From assembly GCA_937876225.1 (NCBI GenBank), contig CALFIC010000145.1, forward strand, positions 1 through 37,616: DNA of 37,616 nt, given 5' to 3'. This DNA is from an uncultured Chloroflexota bacterium (lineage in GTDB: Bacteria; Chloroflexota; Chloroflexia; Chloroflexales; Roseiflexaceae). Shown here one piece after another: positions 25,078 through 33,407 of this stretch; position 1 is the stretch's first letter, and every line of letters begins with the position of its first letter. The position numbers and the translations under genes were made by a program. Below the pieces are notes generated by a model. The model did no database searches and was not told the DNA's origin. It saw nothing but the letters and a program-made list of their open reading frames with translations.

Positions 25078-26241
25078 TTATAGTCCTAACGCACTTTTGA
25101 TGCGATCAAAGAATCCTTCGTCGTGAGGTGACATTCCGTCACCCTCTGTAGGTTGGCCATCAGGTCCCATTTGACTCTTGAGGGTCGGATTAAAGGTGTG
25201 CGCCAAGGCCTCAAACAAAATCTTTTGCTCGGCGGTCAGCGTATCGGGAATCACCACCTTGGTCACCACTACTTGGTCGCCACGACCGTTGCCCCGCAGG
25301 AAGGGGACGCCCTTGCCGCGCAAACGGAAGGTCGTACCGTTTTGGATACCGGCATTGATACGCACCGTGTCCATGCCTTCGAGCGTGGGTACCTGCACAT
25401 CGGCACCCAAGGCAGCCTGCGCCACATTGATGGGCAATTCGAGAATGATGTCGTTGTCTTGGCGGCGGAAGAATTCGTGGGCTTGAATCTCGAACACCAC
25501 ATACAAATTACCGTTCGGACCACCACGCGGTCCAGATTCACCTTCACCCGTCATGCGGATTTGGGCTTGGGTATCGATACCCGCCGGCACATTGATGGTC
25601 AATTTGTGGGGTTGGCGCACCCGCCCTTCGCCACGACAATCACGACAGGGGATGGCAATCACGGTCCCTTCACCGCGACAGACATCACAAGTTGACACCG
25701 TCATCATATTAAAAATTGCCGAGCGCTGGCGCACTTCGCCACTCCCACCACAGCGGGTACAGCGCACGGGCTCGGTGCCCGCTTGGGCACCACTGCCACG
25801 GCACGACCCACAGGCGTCGAGGCGGCGGTATTCGATTTCCTTTTCGGCACCAAATACTGCTTCAGCAAAGGTCAAACGCAACGTGTATTTGAGGTCTGCA
25901 CCACGTTGCGGGCCACGACTAGCCCGGCCGCCATTACCCCCAAAGAACGACTCAAAAATCGTCGCAAAGGGATCCTCACCCCCAAACGGATCGCCACCAC
26001 CATAGCCGCCACCCATCGAAGGACCATTATGACCGAAACGGTCATACACGGCCCGTTTTTCGGGGTCTGACAAGGTGCTATTGGCTTCGTTAATCTCTTT
26101 GAAGCGCGTTTCGGCGTCCGCTTCTTTGTTGACGTCAGGGTGAAATTTACGGGCTAGATTACGATAGGCCTTACGAATATCGTCAGGACTCGCATCCCGC
26201 GCCACACCTAATACTTCGTAATAATCTCGTTTATTTGTCAT
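25078..26241 (-). CDS. dnaJ: Molecular chaperone DnaJ
   Basis: 387 residues from the ATG at 26241, chosen over the adjacent GTG at 26244 because it lies seven bases after AAGG. The J-domain (YYEVLGV to YDRFG) has the HPD tripeptide that stimulates the DnaK ATPase. A Gly/Phe region follows at about 75-115. Four zinc-binding repeats are present: CGSCRGSG, CTRCGGSG, CDVCRGEG and CRDCRGEG. The substrate-binding domain continues to the end. Helix IV of the J-domain reads INEANSTLSD where INEAYEVLSD is usual, a small deviation. It follows dnaK by 36 bases in the heat-shock operon. Confidence 0.96.
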   Translation of the reverse strand: MTNKRDYYEVLGVARDASPDDIRKAYRNLARKFHPDVNKEADAETRFKEINEANSTLSDPEKRAVYDRFGHNGPSMGGGYGGGDPFGGEDPFATIFESFFGGNGGRASRGPQRGADLKYTLRLTFAEAVFGAEKEIEYRRLDACGSCRGSGAQAGTEPVRCTRCGGSGEVRQRSAIFNMMTVSTCDVCRGEGTVIAIPCRDCRGEGRVRQPHKLTINVPAGIDTQAQIRMTGEGESGPRGGPNGNLYVVFEIQAHEFFRRQDNDIILELPINVAQAALGADVQVPTLEGMDTVRINAGIQNGTTFRLRGKGVPFLRGNGRGDQVVVTKVVIPDTLTAEQKILFEALAHTFNPTLKSQMGPDGQPTEGDGMSPHDEGFFDRIKSALGL

Positions 26242-26277
26242 CACAGCACCTTACTACGCGTATTGGTTACCACTCGT

Positions 26278-28197
26278 TTATTCATTCCGCCCCCGCCGCA
26301 ACAAATCACGCAAACTCAAGCGCTTGGCTGGTGCGGCGGCAGTTGGTTCATCGTCAATGACCGGCAACCGGCCTGTTTCGTTACTCGCAGGCATTGGTGC
26401 TGGACGATGCTTGTTTTGCAAATCATGCACCACCATCGTCATATCGACAATCGCCGTCTGAATCGCCACCGGGTCAGCGCGATCAATGGCCGCCTGCGCT
26501 TCACTCAGGCGCGCCTCGGCATCGGCTCGACGCTCAGCACTAATCGTGGGGTCGTTGCGCAAGGCCCGTTGGGCGTTGTACATCAACGAATCGATTTGAT
26601 TTTGGAGCGCGAGTACATCCCGCTTGCGGCGGTCATCATCGGCAAACAACGTCGCTTCTTGTACCATCTGGTCGACTTCAGTCTGACTCAACCCCGACGA
26701 GGCGGTAATGGTAATATGCTGTTCACGGTCAGTGGCCTTGTCACGGGCACTGGCATTGATAATACCGTCGGCATCGATGTCAAAGGTGACTTCGATTTGC
26801 GGCGCTCCGCGAGGAGCTGCGGGAATACCGTCGAGCACAAACGTACCGAGTGATTTATTGTGGCGCGCTTCGGCACGCTCCCCTTGGAGCACGTGGATTT
26901 CGACGGCGTCTTGATTATCCGTGGCCGTCGAAAAAACCTGGCTTTTGTAGGTGGGCAATGTACTATTGCGTGGGATCAGCGGCGTCATCACGCCACCCGA
27001 GGTCTCGATACCGAGCGTCAGCGGCGTCACATCCAACAACAAAATATTACTGACATCACCCGCAAGCACCCCTGCTTGGATGGCCGCACCGATGGCGACC
27101 ACTTCGTCGGGGTTGATACCCTTTTGCGGATCTTTGCCAAAAAAGCCCCGTACGGCGTCTTGGATGGCCGGCATACGGGTTTGCCCGCCTACTAGCACTA
27201 CCGCATTGATGTCACCAGCACGAATCCCAGCATCAAGCAAGGCTTGGCGCACGGGGGTGAGTGATCGCTCGACCAAATCCGCCGTCAGCGACTCGAGTTT
27301 GGCTCGACTCAATTCCACCGCCAAATGGCGTGGGCCACTCGCATCAGCCGAAATAAACGGCAAGTTTATTTCGGTTTTGAGCATGCTCGACAACTCCATT
27401 TTGGCTTTTTCGGCGGCTTCACGCATCCGTTGCAACGCAGTCCGATCGTTTTGCAAATCAATCCCGCTCTCGCGCTGGAACACGTCCATCAAAAAATGCA
27501 CGATGCGTTCGTCGAAGTCATCACCACCGAGATGGGTATCACCATTGGTGGATTTGACTTCATAGACTTCGTCGTTGAGCTCGAGAATCGACACGTCAAA
27601 AGTACCCCCCCCCATGTCATAGACGACGATGGTCTGGTTGTTGACGTTGTTGTTGATGCCATACGCCAACGCCGAGGCAGTAGGCTCGTTGATAATCCGC
27701 AACACCTCAAGCCCAGCGATACGCCCAGCATCTTTGGTGGCTTGGCGTTGGGCATCATTAAAATATGCCGGCACCGTAATTACTGCTTGGGTGATTGCTT
27801 CACCCAAATAGGCTTCGGCGTCGAGTTTGAGTTTTTGTAGTACCATCGCAGAAATTTCGGGGATGGCATAATTACGCCCAGTGAGCGTCACCGTCACGTC
27901 GCCGTTTTCGGCGGCAGCCAAATGATACGGCACCATCACTTTATCACGTTGCACCGTGGCATCGCTCAGTTTGCGCCCCATAAAGCGTTTGGCCGAAAAG
28001 ACCGTCTGCTCTGGGTTCAATACTGCTTGGCGTTTGGCAACTTGACCAACCAACCGTTCACCAGATTTACTAAATGCGACCACCGACGGCGTGAGCCGTT
28101 GTCCTTCGGCATTGGGAATAATCGTCGGCTCGCCACCTTCGATGACGGCAATCACTGAATTGGTTGTCCCGAGATCGATCCCTAAGACTTTGGCCAT
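26278..28197 (-). CDS. dnaK: Molecular chaperone DnaK (Hsp70)
   Basis: 639 residues from the ATG at 28197 (MAKVLGIDLGTTNS), with a GAGG site six bases upstream. The ATPase domain has GIDLGTTNS, AVITVPAYFNDAQRQATKDA and VYDMGGGTFDVSIL. The linker is LLLDVTPLTLGIET, and the beta-sandwich and helical lid follow. It works with GrpE and DnaJ from the same operon. The C-terminus is unusual: instead of an acidic end it closes with a basic tail, KRLSLRDLLRRGRNE, after a short flexible stretch rich in Pro and Ala. Confidence 0.97.
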   Translation of the reverse strand: MAKVLGIDLGTTNSVIAVIEGGEPTIIPNAEGQRLTPSVVAFSKSGERLVGQVAKRQAVLNPEQTVFSAKRFMGRKLSDATVQRDKVMVPYHLAAAENGDVTVTLTGRNYAIPEISAMVLQKLKLDAEAYLGEAITQAVITVPAYFNDAQRQATKDAGRIAGLEVLRIINEPTASALAYGINNNVNNQTIVVYDMGGGTFDVSILELNDEVYEVKSTNGDTHLGGDDFDERIVHFLMDVFQRESGIDLQNDRTALQRMREAAEKAKMELSSMLKTEINLPFISADASGPRHLAVELSRAKLESLTADLVERSLTPVRQALLDAGIRAGDINAVVLVGGQTRMPAIQDAVRGFFGKDPQKGINPDEVVAIGAAIQAGVLAGDVSNILLLDVTPLTLGIETSGGVMTPLIPRNSTLPTYKSQVFSTATDNQDAVEIHVLQGERAEARHNKSLGTFVLDGIPAAPRGAPQIEVTFDIDADGIINASARDKATDREQHITITASSGLSQTEVDQMVQEATLFADDDRRKRDVLALQNQIDSLMYNAQRALRNDPTISAERRADAEARLSEAQAAIDRADPVAIQTAIVDMTMVVHDLQNKHRPAPMPASNETGRLPVIDDEPTAAAPAKRLSLRDLLRRGRNE

Positions 28198-28239
28198 ACC
28201 CATCCTCATTCATCAATTATTTCGCCAGCCGGATGCGGA

Positions 28240-28767
28240 TTATTCTGCTTTGCCAACCTTGACCATGGCTGGGCGCAACACTTTATCACGGAGCATATAA
28301 CCGCGTTGCAATTCAGCCACCACCAAGCCATCGTGGGCAGCATCGCTGGGCTCATAGGCAATTGCTTCGTGCAGATTGGGGTCAAAGGCACTGTCAACCG
28401 TCGCAATGGCCGTGACGCCTTCGCTGTCGAGCAGTTGTTGCAATTTGTTGGGGATGAGCTTAAAGCCGCCGTACCACAACGAGCCCGCAACTTCGGCGGT
28501 CACACTCGAAATAGCCCGATTGAGGTCATCAACGACGGGTAGCAATTTAAGCAATACGGCGGCCGAGGCGCGCCCAATCAATTCGATACGCTCGGTATCA
28601 TAGCGGCGCTTAAGATTTTTGTAGTCGGCGGTGGCACGCAAATAGGCGTCTTTATGATCACTGACTTCTTTTTCGAGTACGTCGATCCGTGCCTGCAAGC
28701 TGGCCACATCGATGACTTCTTGGGTCACGGGAGTTTCTTCGGTGGGATTAGTTTGTTCTTCAGTCAT
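28240..28767 (-). CDS. grpE: Nucleotide exchange factor GrpE
   Basis: 175 residues from the ATG at 28767 (MTEEQTNPTEETP), nine bases after a strong GGAGGA site. A longer frame from 28887 would run into the end of hrcA and is rejected. The acidic N-terminus is followed by a coiled coil at about 20-65 (LQARIDVLEKEVSDHKDAYL), then YKNLKRRYDTE and the C-terminal beta domain with LHEAIAYEPSD and GYMLRDKVLRPAMVKV. It exchanges ADP for ATP on DnaK. It lies between hrcA and dnaK. Confidence 0.95.
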   Translation of the reverse strand: MTEEQTNPTEETPVTQEVIDVASLQARIDVLEKEVSDHKDAYLRATADYKNLKRRYDTERIELIGRASAAVLLKLLPVVDDLNRAISSVTAEVAGSLWYGGFKLIPNKLQQLLDSEGVTAIATVDSAFDPNLHEAIAYEPSDAAHDGLVVAELQRGYMLRDKVLRPAMVKVGKAE

Positions 28768-28825
28768 AGTCTTCCTCCAAAACAGCTCTATATCATGTAT
28801 ATATCGCAAAAAACGCCGGCGCCAC

Positions 28826-29896
28826 TTAGGCATCACTGCCATCGCGCTCGACTCGGGGCTCGCCATGCAGCTCACCCACCAAATCACTCATCACTGCGGC
28901 AATCGCTTGCACCGTGGCAATCGCCCGGGCATAAGGCATGCGGGTAGGACCAACCACACCCAGTACACCGACAATTTCGTCATCGACCCCATAGCGCGCC
29001 AGCACCATGCTCATATCGCGCAGCTCGGGGTTTTGATGCTCAGTACCAATAATCACCTGCACCCCATCACTGCTGGCCACCCGTGGGATAAGTGGCGTCA
29101 AGACATTGCCCGTTTGTACCAACGCCAGCATCTGCTTGACACGCTCGGTCTGGGCAAACTCGGGCTGATTAAACATCTCGAGCAAGCCATCAGCACGGAT
29201 TTCGCTGTTCAAGGCTTCTTCGTATTGCCGCATAGTGGTACACGCCAACTCCAGCACTGGTCGTACTAAACCATCGACCTGGGGCTCGAGCTGCTCTATC
29301 CGTTCACGTAATTGGCTTACGGTGGCATCTTGGACATGCTCGTTGGTTGCAACAGCCACACGGTTGAGTTCTTCTTGGTTGTGTGGTGTATCGAGCGTCA
29401 TAGTCTGCTGACGCACCATACCGTCATGGAGTACCATCACTACCAACATCAACAAATCATGAATGCCAATCAAATGCACATTGCGCAAGCGCGCCTGCGT
29501 GGTACGCGGCGGCAACACCACCGAGACGTTTTGCACCCGTCGTGCCATCACTGACCCCGCCAAGTGAATCCACTGATCAAGTGTCGTTTGCATTTGATAA
29601 AACTGATGCCGGATGATACGTTCTTCGTGGGCCGGCAATACCGGCTGCTCCATCAGGTTTTCCACAAAAAAACGATACCCTGCATCCGTCGGGATGCGCC
29701 CTGCAGACGTATGCAGATGCGTCAAAAATCCGAGGTCCTCGAGTGACGCCAGCTCGTTGCGAATTGTCGCCGATGATACGTTGAGTCCATGACGACGCAC
29801 CAGATGCTCCGAAGCGACTGGCGCAGAAGTGGCAACGTATTCTTGGATGAGCAACTTGAGGAGTTGCCGGCGCCGTTCCGTCATTTCTGCAAGCAT
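28826..29896 (-). CDS. hrcA: Heat-inducible transcription repressor HrcA
   Basis: 356 residues from the ATG at 29896, which follows a G-rich ribosome site; ATG 29884 is an alternative. The N-terminal winged helix has LLIQEYVATSAPVASEHLV and SSATIRNELASLEDLGFL, then HTSAGRIPTDAGYRFFVE. The remainder is the GAF-like dimer domain with IIGTEHQNPELRDMSMVLARY and GVLGVVGPTRMPYARAI. HrcA normally represses its own operon by binding CIRCE with help from GroEL. Here the promoter lacks an obvious CIRCE but has another inverted repeat. It is the first gene of the hrcA-grpE-dnaK-dnaJ-rlmB-HD unit. Confidence 0.95.
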   Translation of the reverse strand: MLAEMTERRRQLLKLLIQEYVATSAPVASEHLVRRHGLNVSSATIRNELASLEDLGFLTHLHTSAGRIPTDAGYRFFVENLMEQPVLPAHEERIIRHQFYQMQTTLDQWIHLAGSVMARRVQNVSVVLPPRTTQARLRNVHLIGIHDLLMLVVMVLHDGMVRQQTMTLDTPHNQEELNRVAVATNEHVQDATVSQLRERIEQLEPQVDGLVRPVLELACTTMRQYEEALNSEIRADGLLEMFNQPEFAQTERVKQMLALVQTGNVLTPLIPRVASSDGVQVIIGTEHQNPELRDMSMVLARYGVDDEIVGVLGVVGPTRMPYARAIATVQAIAAVMSDLVGELHGEPRVERDGSDA

Positions 29897-29954
29897 GGCA
29901 CCCCCCGTCTGACCGCGTGCGGACGTTGCATGCACTCAAATACAATATACAAAC

Positions 29955-29978
29955 GGCATGCACCAAATGAAGCATGCC
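29955..29978 (-). promoter_or_regulatory. Inverted repeat at the hrcA promoter (candidate operator)
   Basis: GGCATGC and GCATGCC form a perfect 7-bp inverted repeat with a 10-base spacer, directly downstream of the -10 box. It sits where CIRCE would be expected but differs from the TTAGCACTC-N9-GAGTGCTAA consensus. Confidence 0.55.
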
Positions 29979-29987
29979 TATGCGTGT

Positions 29988-30016
29988 ATTGTAGCATAAA
30001 GCAGGGGGGGTTTCAA
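29988..30016 (-). promoter_or_regulatory. SigA-type promoter of the hrcA operon
   Basis: Read on the minus strand: TTGAAA (30016-30011), a 17-base spacer, then TACAAT (29993-29988) preceded by TG as an extended -10. The predicted start is about 85 bases before the hrcA ATG. Confidence 0.8.
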
Positions 30017-30178
30017 AAATCGTGGCTGCGAAAAAATCATCCGTTTAGCCACCCCTAACCGTGATTTTTATTACTTCATTTGATTAATACCAAGCCCCCA
30101 CATTAGTACCGCGCAACAACAGGCATGTCTAGCCCCTCACGTATAATACCCATACAACCTGTTCAACCAAGGTAGATT

Positions 30179-30859
30179 ATGACCAACCATACAACTCATG
30201 CCGCGATTGCCGTAACCGTCGACGTGGTGCTTTTTTGCATGTACCAAAACACGCTCCACATCTTGCTCATCGAACGCAAATATCCACCCTTTGCCGGGGC
30301 GTGGGCCCTCCCCGGCGGCTTCGTCGAAGCCAACGAAACCCTCGAGCAAGCCGCCCGCCGCGAATTATGCGAAGAAACCAGCGTCAGCGATCTCTACCTC
30401 GAGCAGTTCTATACCTTTGGTGACCCCGGGCGTGACCCACGCCGCCAAAACGTCAGTATCGCCCATATTGGCTTGTGTCGCACCCCGCCAGCGCTCCAGA
30501 CCTCCGACGAGACACCCCAAGTGCAATGGCACCCCATTGACCACCTCCCACCCGTACTCGCCTTTGACCACCAGCAAATCATCGCTATGGCGTGGTCACG
30601 CCTGCAAGCCCAACTCGAATCCGCCACCATCGCCTTTGAATTACTGCCTACCCAATTTACCCTTGCCGACGTGCACCATGTCTACCAACAAATCCTCGGT
30701 GAGTCCCTCGACTTTGCCACCTTCCAACGCATACTACTCGCCACCGGTGCACTCATCCCGGTCACAAATCACCCCCAGCAATTATTTTGTATCGACCCCA
30801 ATCTGAGCACCGGTCAATTTGTGTTGCGTTGGCGCGAAGCTCGTCCATCAATCGCCTAA
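30179..30859 (+). CDS. Nudix protein with C-terminal winged helix (NrtR-like)
   Basis: 226 residues. Residues 8-140 form a Nudix domain with LLIERKYPPFAGAWALPGGF and a near-complete Nudix box (GGFVEANE...ARRELCEETSV), where the usual final Gly is Ser. Residues 155-220 (LLPTQFTLADVHHVYQQILG, then FATFQRILLATG) match the winged helix of the NrtR family. NrtR proteins are repressors of NAD metabolism that sense ADP-ribose or related nucleotides. The REXXEE residues are retained, so hydrolase activity may also remain. A TATAAT lies at 30142-30147 and AAGG precedes the ATG. The gene is divergent from hrcA and followed 15 bases later by a TIM-barrel gene. Confidence 0.85.
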   Translation: MTNHTTHAAIAVTVDVVLFCMYQNTLHILLIERKYPPFAGAWALPGGFVEANETLEQAARRELCEETSVSDLYLEQFYTFGDPGRDPRRQNVSIAHIGLCRTPPALQTSDETPQVQWHPIDHLPPVLAFDHQQIIAMAWSRLQAQLESATIAFELLPTQFTLADVHHVYQQILGESLDFATFQRILLATGALIPVTNHPQQLFCIDPNLSTGQFVLRWREARPSIA

Positions 30860-30874
30860 AGGAGCACACTACAC

Positions 30875-31702
30875 ATGTCACAAATCTATGCCATGGATAC
30901 GTTTTTTACCACCAGCCTCGGTACGTACACCATCGACAGTCGCTGCCAGATTTTGAGCGAGCTCGGCTATGACGGCACCCACCTGACCATCTGGGATGCC
31001 CACACCGCCGCCACTATTCCCCAGTTTGTGGCGACTGCCCAACAGCATAAATTAGCCGTCAACGGCATCTATTTCATGCTCGACATCGCCAATCCTACGG
31101 CCGCCCAAACCACCATCGCCCACATCGCCAGCATCCCAGTGGCCACCACCGTCGAAGTGGCTATTTTTGCCGAGCGGCCAGGACTACATCTATCTGACCC
31201 CAGCTACGACACCCACGCCATCACCTACCTGCAACAGATTTGTGCCCTTGCTAGCCAGCATGGTCACCACGTGGTGCTCTACCCCCATGTCAGCTTTTGG
31301 CTCGAAACCAGCGCAGACGCCCTACGCATCTGCCAAGCCGTCAACCACCCTGCCTTGGGGATTTCGTTCAATGCCTACCACTGGTATGCCATGGGCAACC
31401 GCGACATCCACGCCACCCTCACCAGCATCGCCCCCTACCTACGGGCCGCCAATATCTGTGGCAGCCGTATGAATCCCGCCGGTAGCCCGATGCCGGCCAC
31501 CATCGAACTCATCGACCAAGGTGAGCTCGACGTGTTTGTGGTGCTGTGTACCTTGTACCATGTCGGCTATACTGGCGCCATCGGACTCCAAGGCTTTGGC
31601 ATCGGTGGCGACGTCTATAGCAAGCTCCGCCATTCCCGCCAAATATTCCGTGACCTGCATCACCGTGTCGCCCGCCGCAATCATTGGGCACACCTGCAAT
31701 AG
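30875..31702 (+). CDS. Sugar phosphate isomerase/epimerase-like TIM-barrel protein
   Basis: 275 residues with the pattern of the xylose-isomerase-like TIM barrel: ILSELGYDGTHLTIW near 28, AVNGIYFMLDIANP near 61, HVVLYPHVSFWLET near 130, LGISFNAYHWYAMG near 163, and IGLQGFGIGGDVYSKL near the end. The family includes isomerases, epimerases and dehydratases of sugars and inositols; the substrate is unknown. An AAAGGAG site lies ten bases before the ATG. It sits between the Nudix regulator and an FAD oxidase on one strand with short gaps, so the three probably form an operon that the regulator may control. Confidence 0.8.
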   Translation: MSQIYAMDTFFTTSLGTYTIDSRCQILSELGYDGTHLTIWDAHTAATIPQFVATAQQHKLAVNGIYFMLDIANPTAAQTTIAHIASIPVATTVEVAIFAERPGLHLSDPSYDTHAITYLQQICALASQHGHHVVLYPHVSFWLETSADALRICQAVNHPALGISFNAYHWYAMGNRDIHATLTSIAPYLRAANICGSRMNPAGSPMPATIELIDQGELDVFVVLCTLYHVGYTGAIGLQGFGIGGDVYSKLRHSRQIFRDLHHRVARRNHWAHLQ

Positions 31703-31716
31703 CAAAGGGGTCCACC

Positions 31717-32835
31717 ATGTACGACATTATCATCATCGGTACCGGTCCCATCGGCGCCGGGGCTGCCCGCCATGCCAGTGCCACTGGCGCCAACGTCGCG
31801 ATCATCGGACCCACCGAACCGCTCCGCACCAGCCATACCGTCTGGAGCAGCCATTACGATGCCGCCCGCTTGACGCACCGCTCGGCTCGCAACGTGCAAT
31901 TAGCCCAGTACGCCCGCGAAGCCATCAGCAATTACCGCGCCATCGAAGCCCAAAGCGGTATCCCCTTTTATACGCCGTGTGGCACCCTATCACTGAGTCA
32001 TGACTTGGGCGGATTTAGTTATACCGCCCAACGTACCGCCATCGAGCAGGCACTTGATTTTCGTTATGTCGACTACACACCCAGCACCATTACCCAGGCC
32101 TTCCCGATGCTCAGTGGCGATCTCGGCTACCACGGCGTCTACGACGGGCCACCATCGGGCTATATTGCGCCGCGCGCCATGGTGGCAGCCCAACTGACCT
32201 GTGCCCAACAACAAGGGGCCACTATCATCCGCGATATCGTGACGCACCTCACACCACAGCACGATGGGGTCACCGTCACCACCCACGACGGCGTAACCCT
32301 CCAGGCCCGGCGCGTCATCGTAGCTGCCGGCGCCTATAGTGGCTTGTGTGGCTTGTTGCCCACCCCCGTCCCGCACACGATCAAAAGCGAGACGGTGACC
32401 CTGGGCAAAGTCAGTGCTGCCACTGCCGCGCGCATGGCAGACATGCCCAGTATGATGGTCGATTGTGTCTCTGACGTGATTAGCGACGCCTATCTGACCC
32501 CGCCCGTGCAATACCCCGATGGGGAATGGTATTTCAAATTGGGCAGCAACAGCGTCCACGATTTGTTTTTTGACACCCTACCCGCCCTGCAACACTGGAT
32601 CAACAACGGCGACATGCTCGCCACCCACCACGCCCAAATCGCACTGCTCAAGCAATTGTTTGCAGGGGTGGAATGGCTCGATTTCACCAGCCTACCCTGT
32701 GTCATCACCCGCACCCCCGATGGCGTGCCCAGCATCAGCAACGTCCATCCCCGTGTCACTGCGGTGGTGGGGTGCAACGGCTCACTCGCCAAAAGTGGCG
32801 ACACCATTGGCCGCGTCGCCGTCGAGTTTGTGTAG
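31717..32835 (+). CDS. FAD-dependent oxidoreductase (DAO family)
   Basis: 372 residues from the ATG at 31717, which has AAAGGGG six bases upstream; a frame from 31684 would overlap the previous gene. The N-terminal FAD motif is IIIIGTGPIGAGAARHAS. The middle has GYIAPRAMVAAQLTCAQQQGA and VIVAAGAYSGLCGLLP, and the end has TRTPDGVPSISNVHPRV. This is the layout of D-amino-acid oxidase, sarcosine oxidase and N-methyltryptophan oxidase relatives, which oxidise C-N bonds of amines. The substrate is unknown. It is the last gene of the Nudix/TIM-barrel unit, closed by a terminator. Confidence 0.85.
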   Translation: MYDIIIIGTGPIGAGAARHASATGANVAIIGPTEPLRTSHTVWSSHYDAARLTHRSARNVQLAQYAREAISNYRAIEAQSGIPFYTPCGTLSLSHDLGGFSYTAQRTAIEQALDFRYVDYTPSTITQAFPMLSGDLGYHGVYDGPPSGYIAPRAMVAAQLTCAQQQGATIIRDIVTHLTPQHDGVTVTTHDGVTLQARRVIVAAGAYSGLCGLLPTPVPHTIKSETVTLGKVSAATAARMADMPSMMVDCVSDVISDAYLTPPVQYPDGEWYFKLGSNSVHDLFFDTLPALQHWINNGDMLATHHAQIALLKQLFAGVEWLDFTSLPCVITRTPDGVPSISNVHPRVTAVVGCNGSLAKSGDTIGRVAVEFV

Positions 32836-32847
32836 TCAATAAATGCC

Positions 32848-32885
32848 AAACAGCCATCCACTGCATGAGTGGATGGCTGTTTTTG
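32848..32885 (+). terminator. Intrinsic terminator after the FAD oxidase gene
   Basis: A 14- to 15-bp stem (AAACAGCCATCCACT and complement), loop GCATG, ending in a T run. It may also serve the convergent YkgJ-type gene. Confidence 0.88.
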
Positions 32886-32911
32886 TGCCCCGGCATCGCA
32901 CGTGGGATACC

Positions 32912-33391
32912 CTAAAATTCATGTCCAGGGGGCAAGATTTTAGCAGTCAATTCATCAAGCGCAATTTTGCGGTGCACGCTCGCGGGGTTGGCAGCGAGTT
33001 CCTGAAAGTAGACATCAAGTGTTGCCAGTACCATCGCTGGGCATTCGTATGGCTGCGGGTACGTCACGCCCACATCCACAAATGCCCCAGGCTCACTTTC
33101 GCTTTCTTCAACCATATGCCACGGGTAGGCCCGACATTGCGCCGGATAAAAATCCTCGCTATGGATGCCACAAGCCCCACTCTGTGTGTCTTGGAAGATA
33201 CAGCGCCCATCACGCACTACAGTACGCCAATCGTCATTTTCATCGCGATAGACATGCTCAGCACCAAATTTGGTCGTAATCGCCTGCGTTTCGTTGCGGC
33301 TCAGCGTGACGCCATACCGACAACAGGCACCTCCATACGGACAGGTATTACACGGTAATGATTGGGGGTCAAGCTTGATAATCGATTGCAT
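32912..33391 (-). CDS. YkgJ-family cysteine cluster protein
   Basis: 159 residues. The N-terminal motif is LPCNTCPYGGACCRYGVTLS (Cys14, Cys17, Cys23, Cys24). It is followed by GRCIFQDTQSGACGIH and YPAQCRAYPWHM. This eight-cysteine pattern defines the YkgJ (CxxCxxxCC) family, thought to bind Zn or an Fe-S cluster; its role is unknown. It lies 16 bases after the M48 protease gene and is probably co-transcribed with it. Confidence 0.88.
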   Translation of the reverse strand: MQSIIKLDPQSLPCNTCPYGGACCRYGVTLSRNETQAITTKFGAEHVYRDENDDWRTVVRDGRCIFQDTQSGACGIHSEDFYPAQCRAYPWHMVEESESEPGAFVDVGVTYPQPYECPAMVLATLDVYFQELAANPASVHRKIALDELTAKILPPGHEF

Positions 33392-33407
33392 TAGGCAACT
33401 CGTTTCA

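Noticed and set aside
28768..28887. 40-residue N-terminal extension of GrpE
   Set aside because: It begins inside hrcA and has no family similarity; a strong GGAGGA site precedes the ATG at 28767.
29925..29945. Half-site resembling CIRCE (GAGTGC on the minus strand)
   Set aside because: No matching GCACTC arm at a 9-base spacing; only one half is present.
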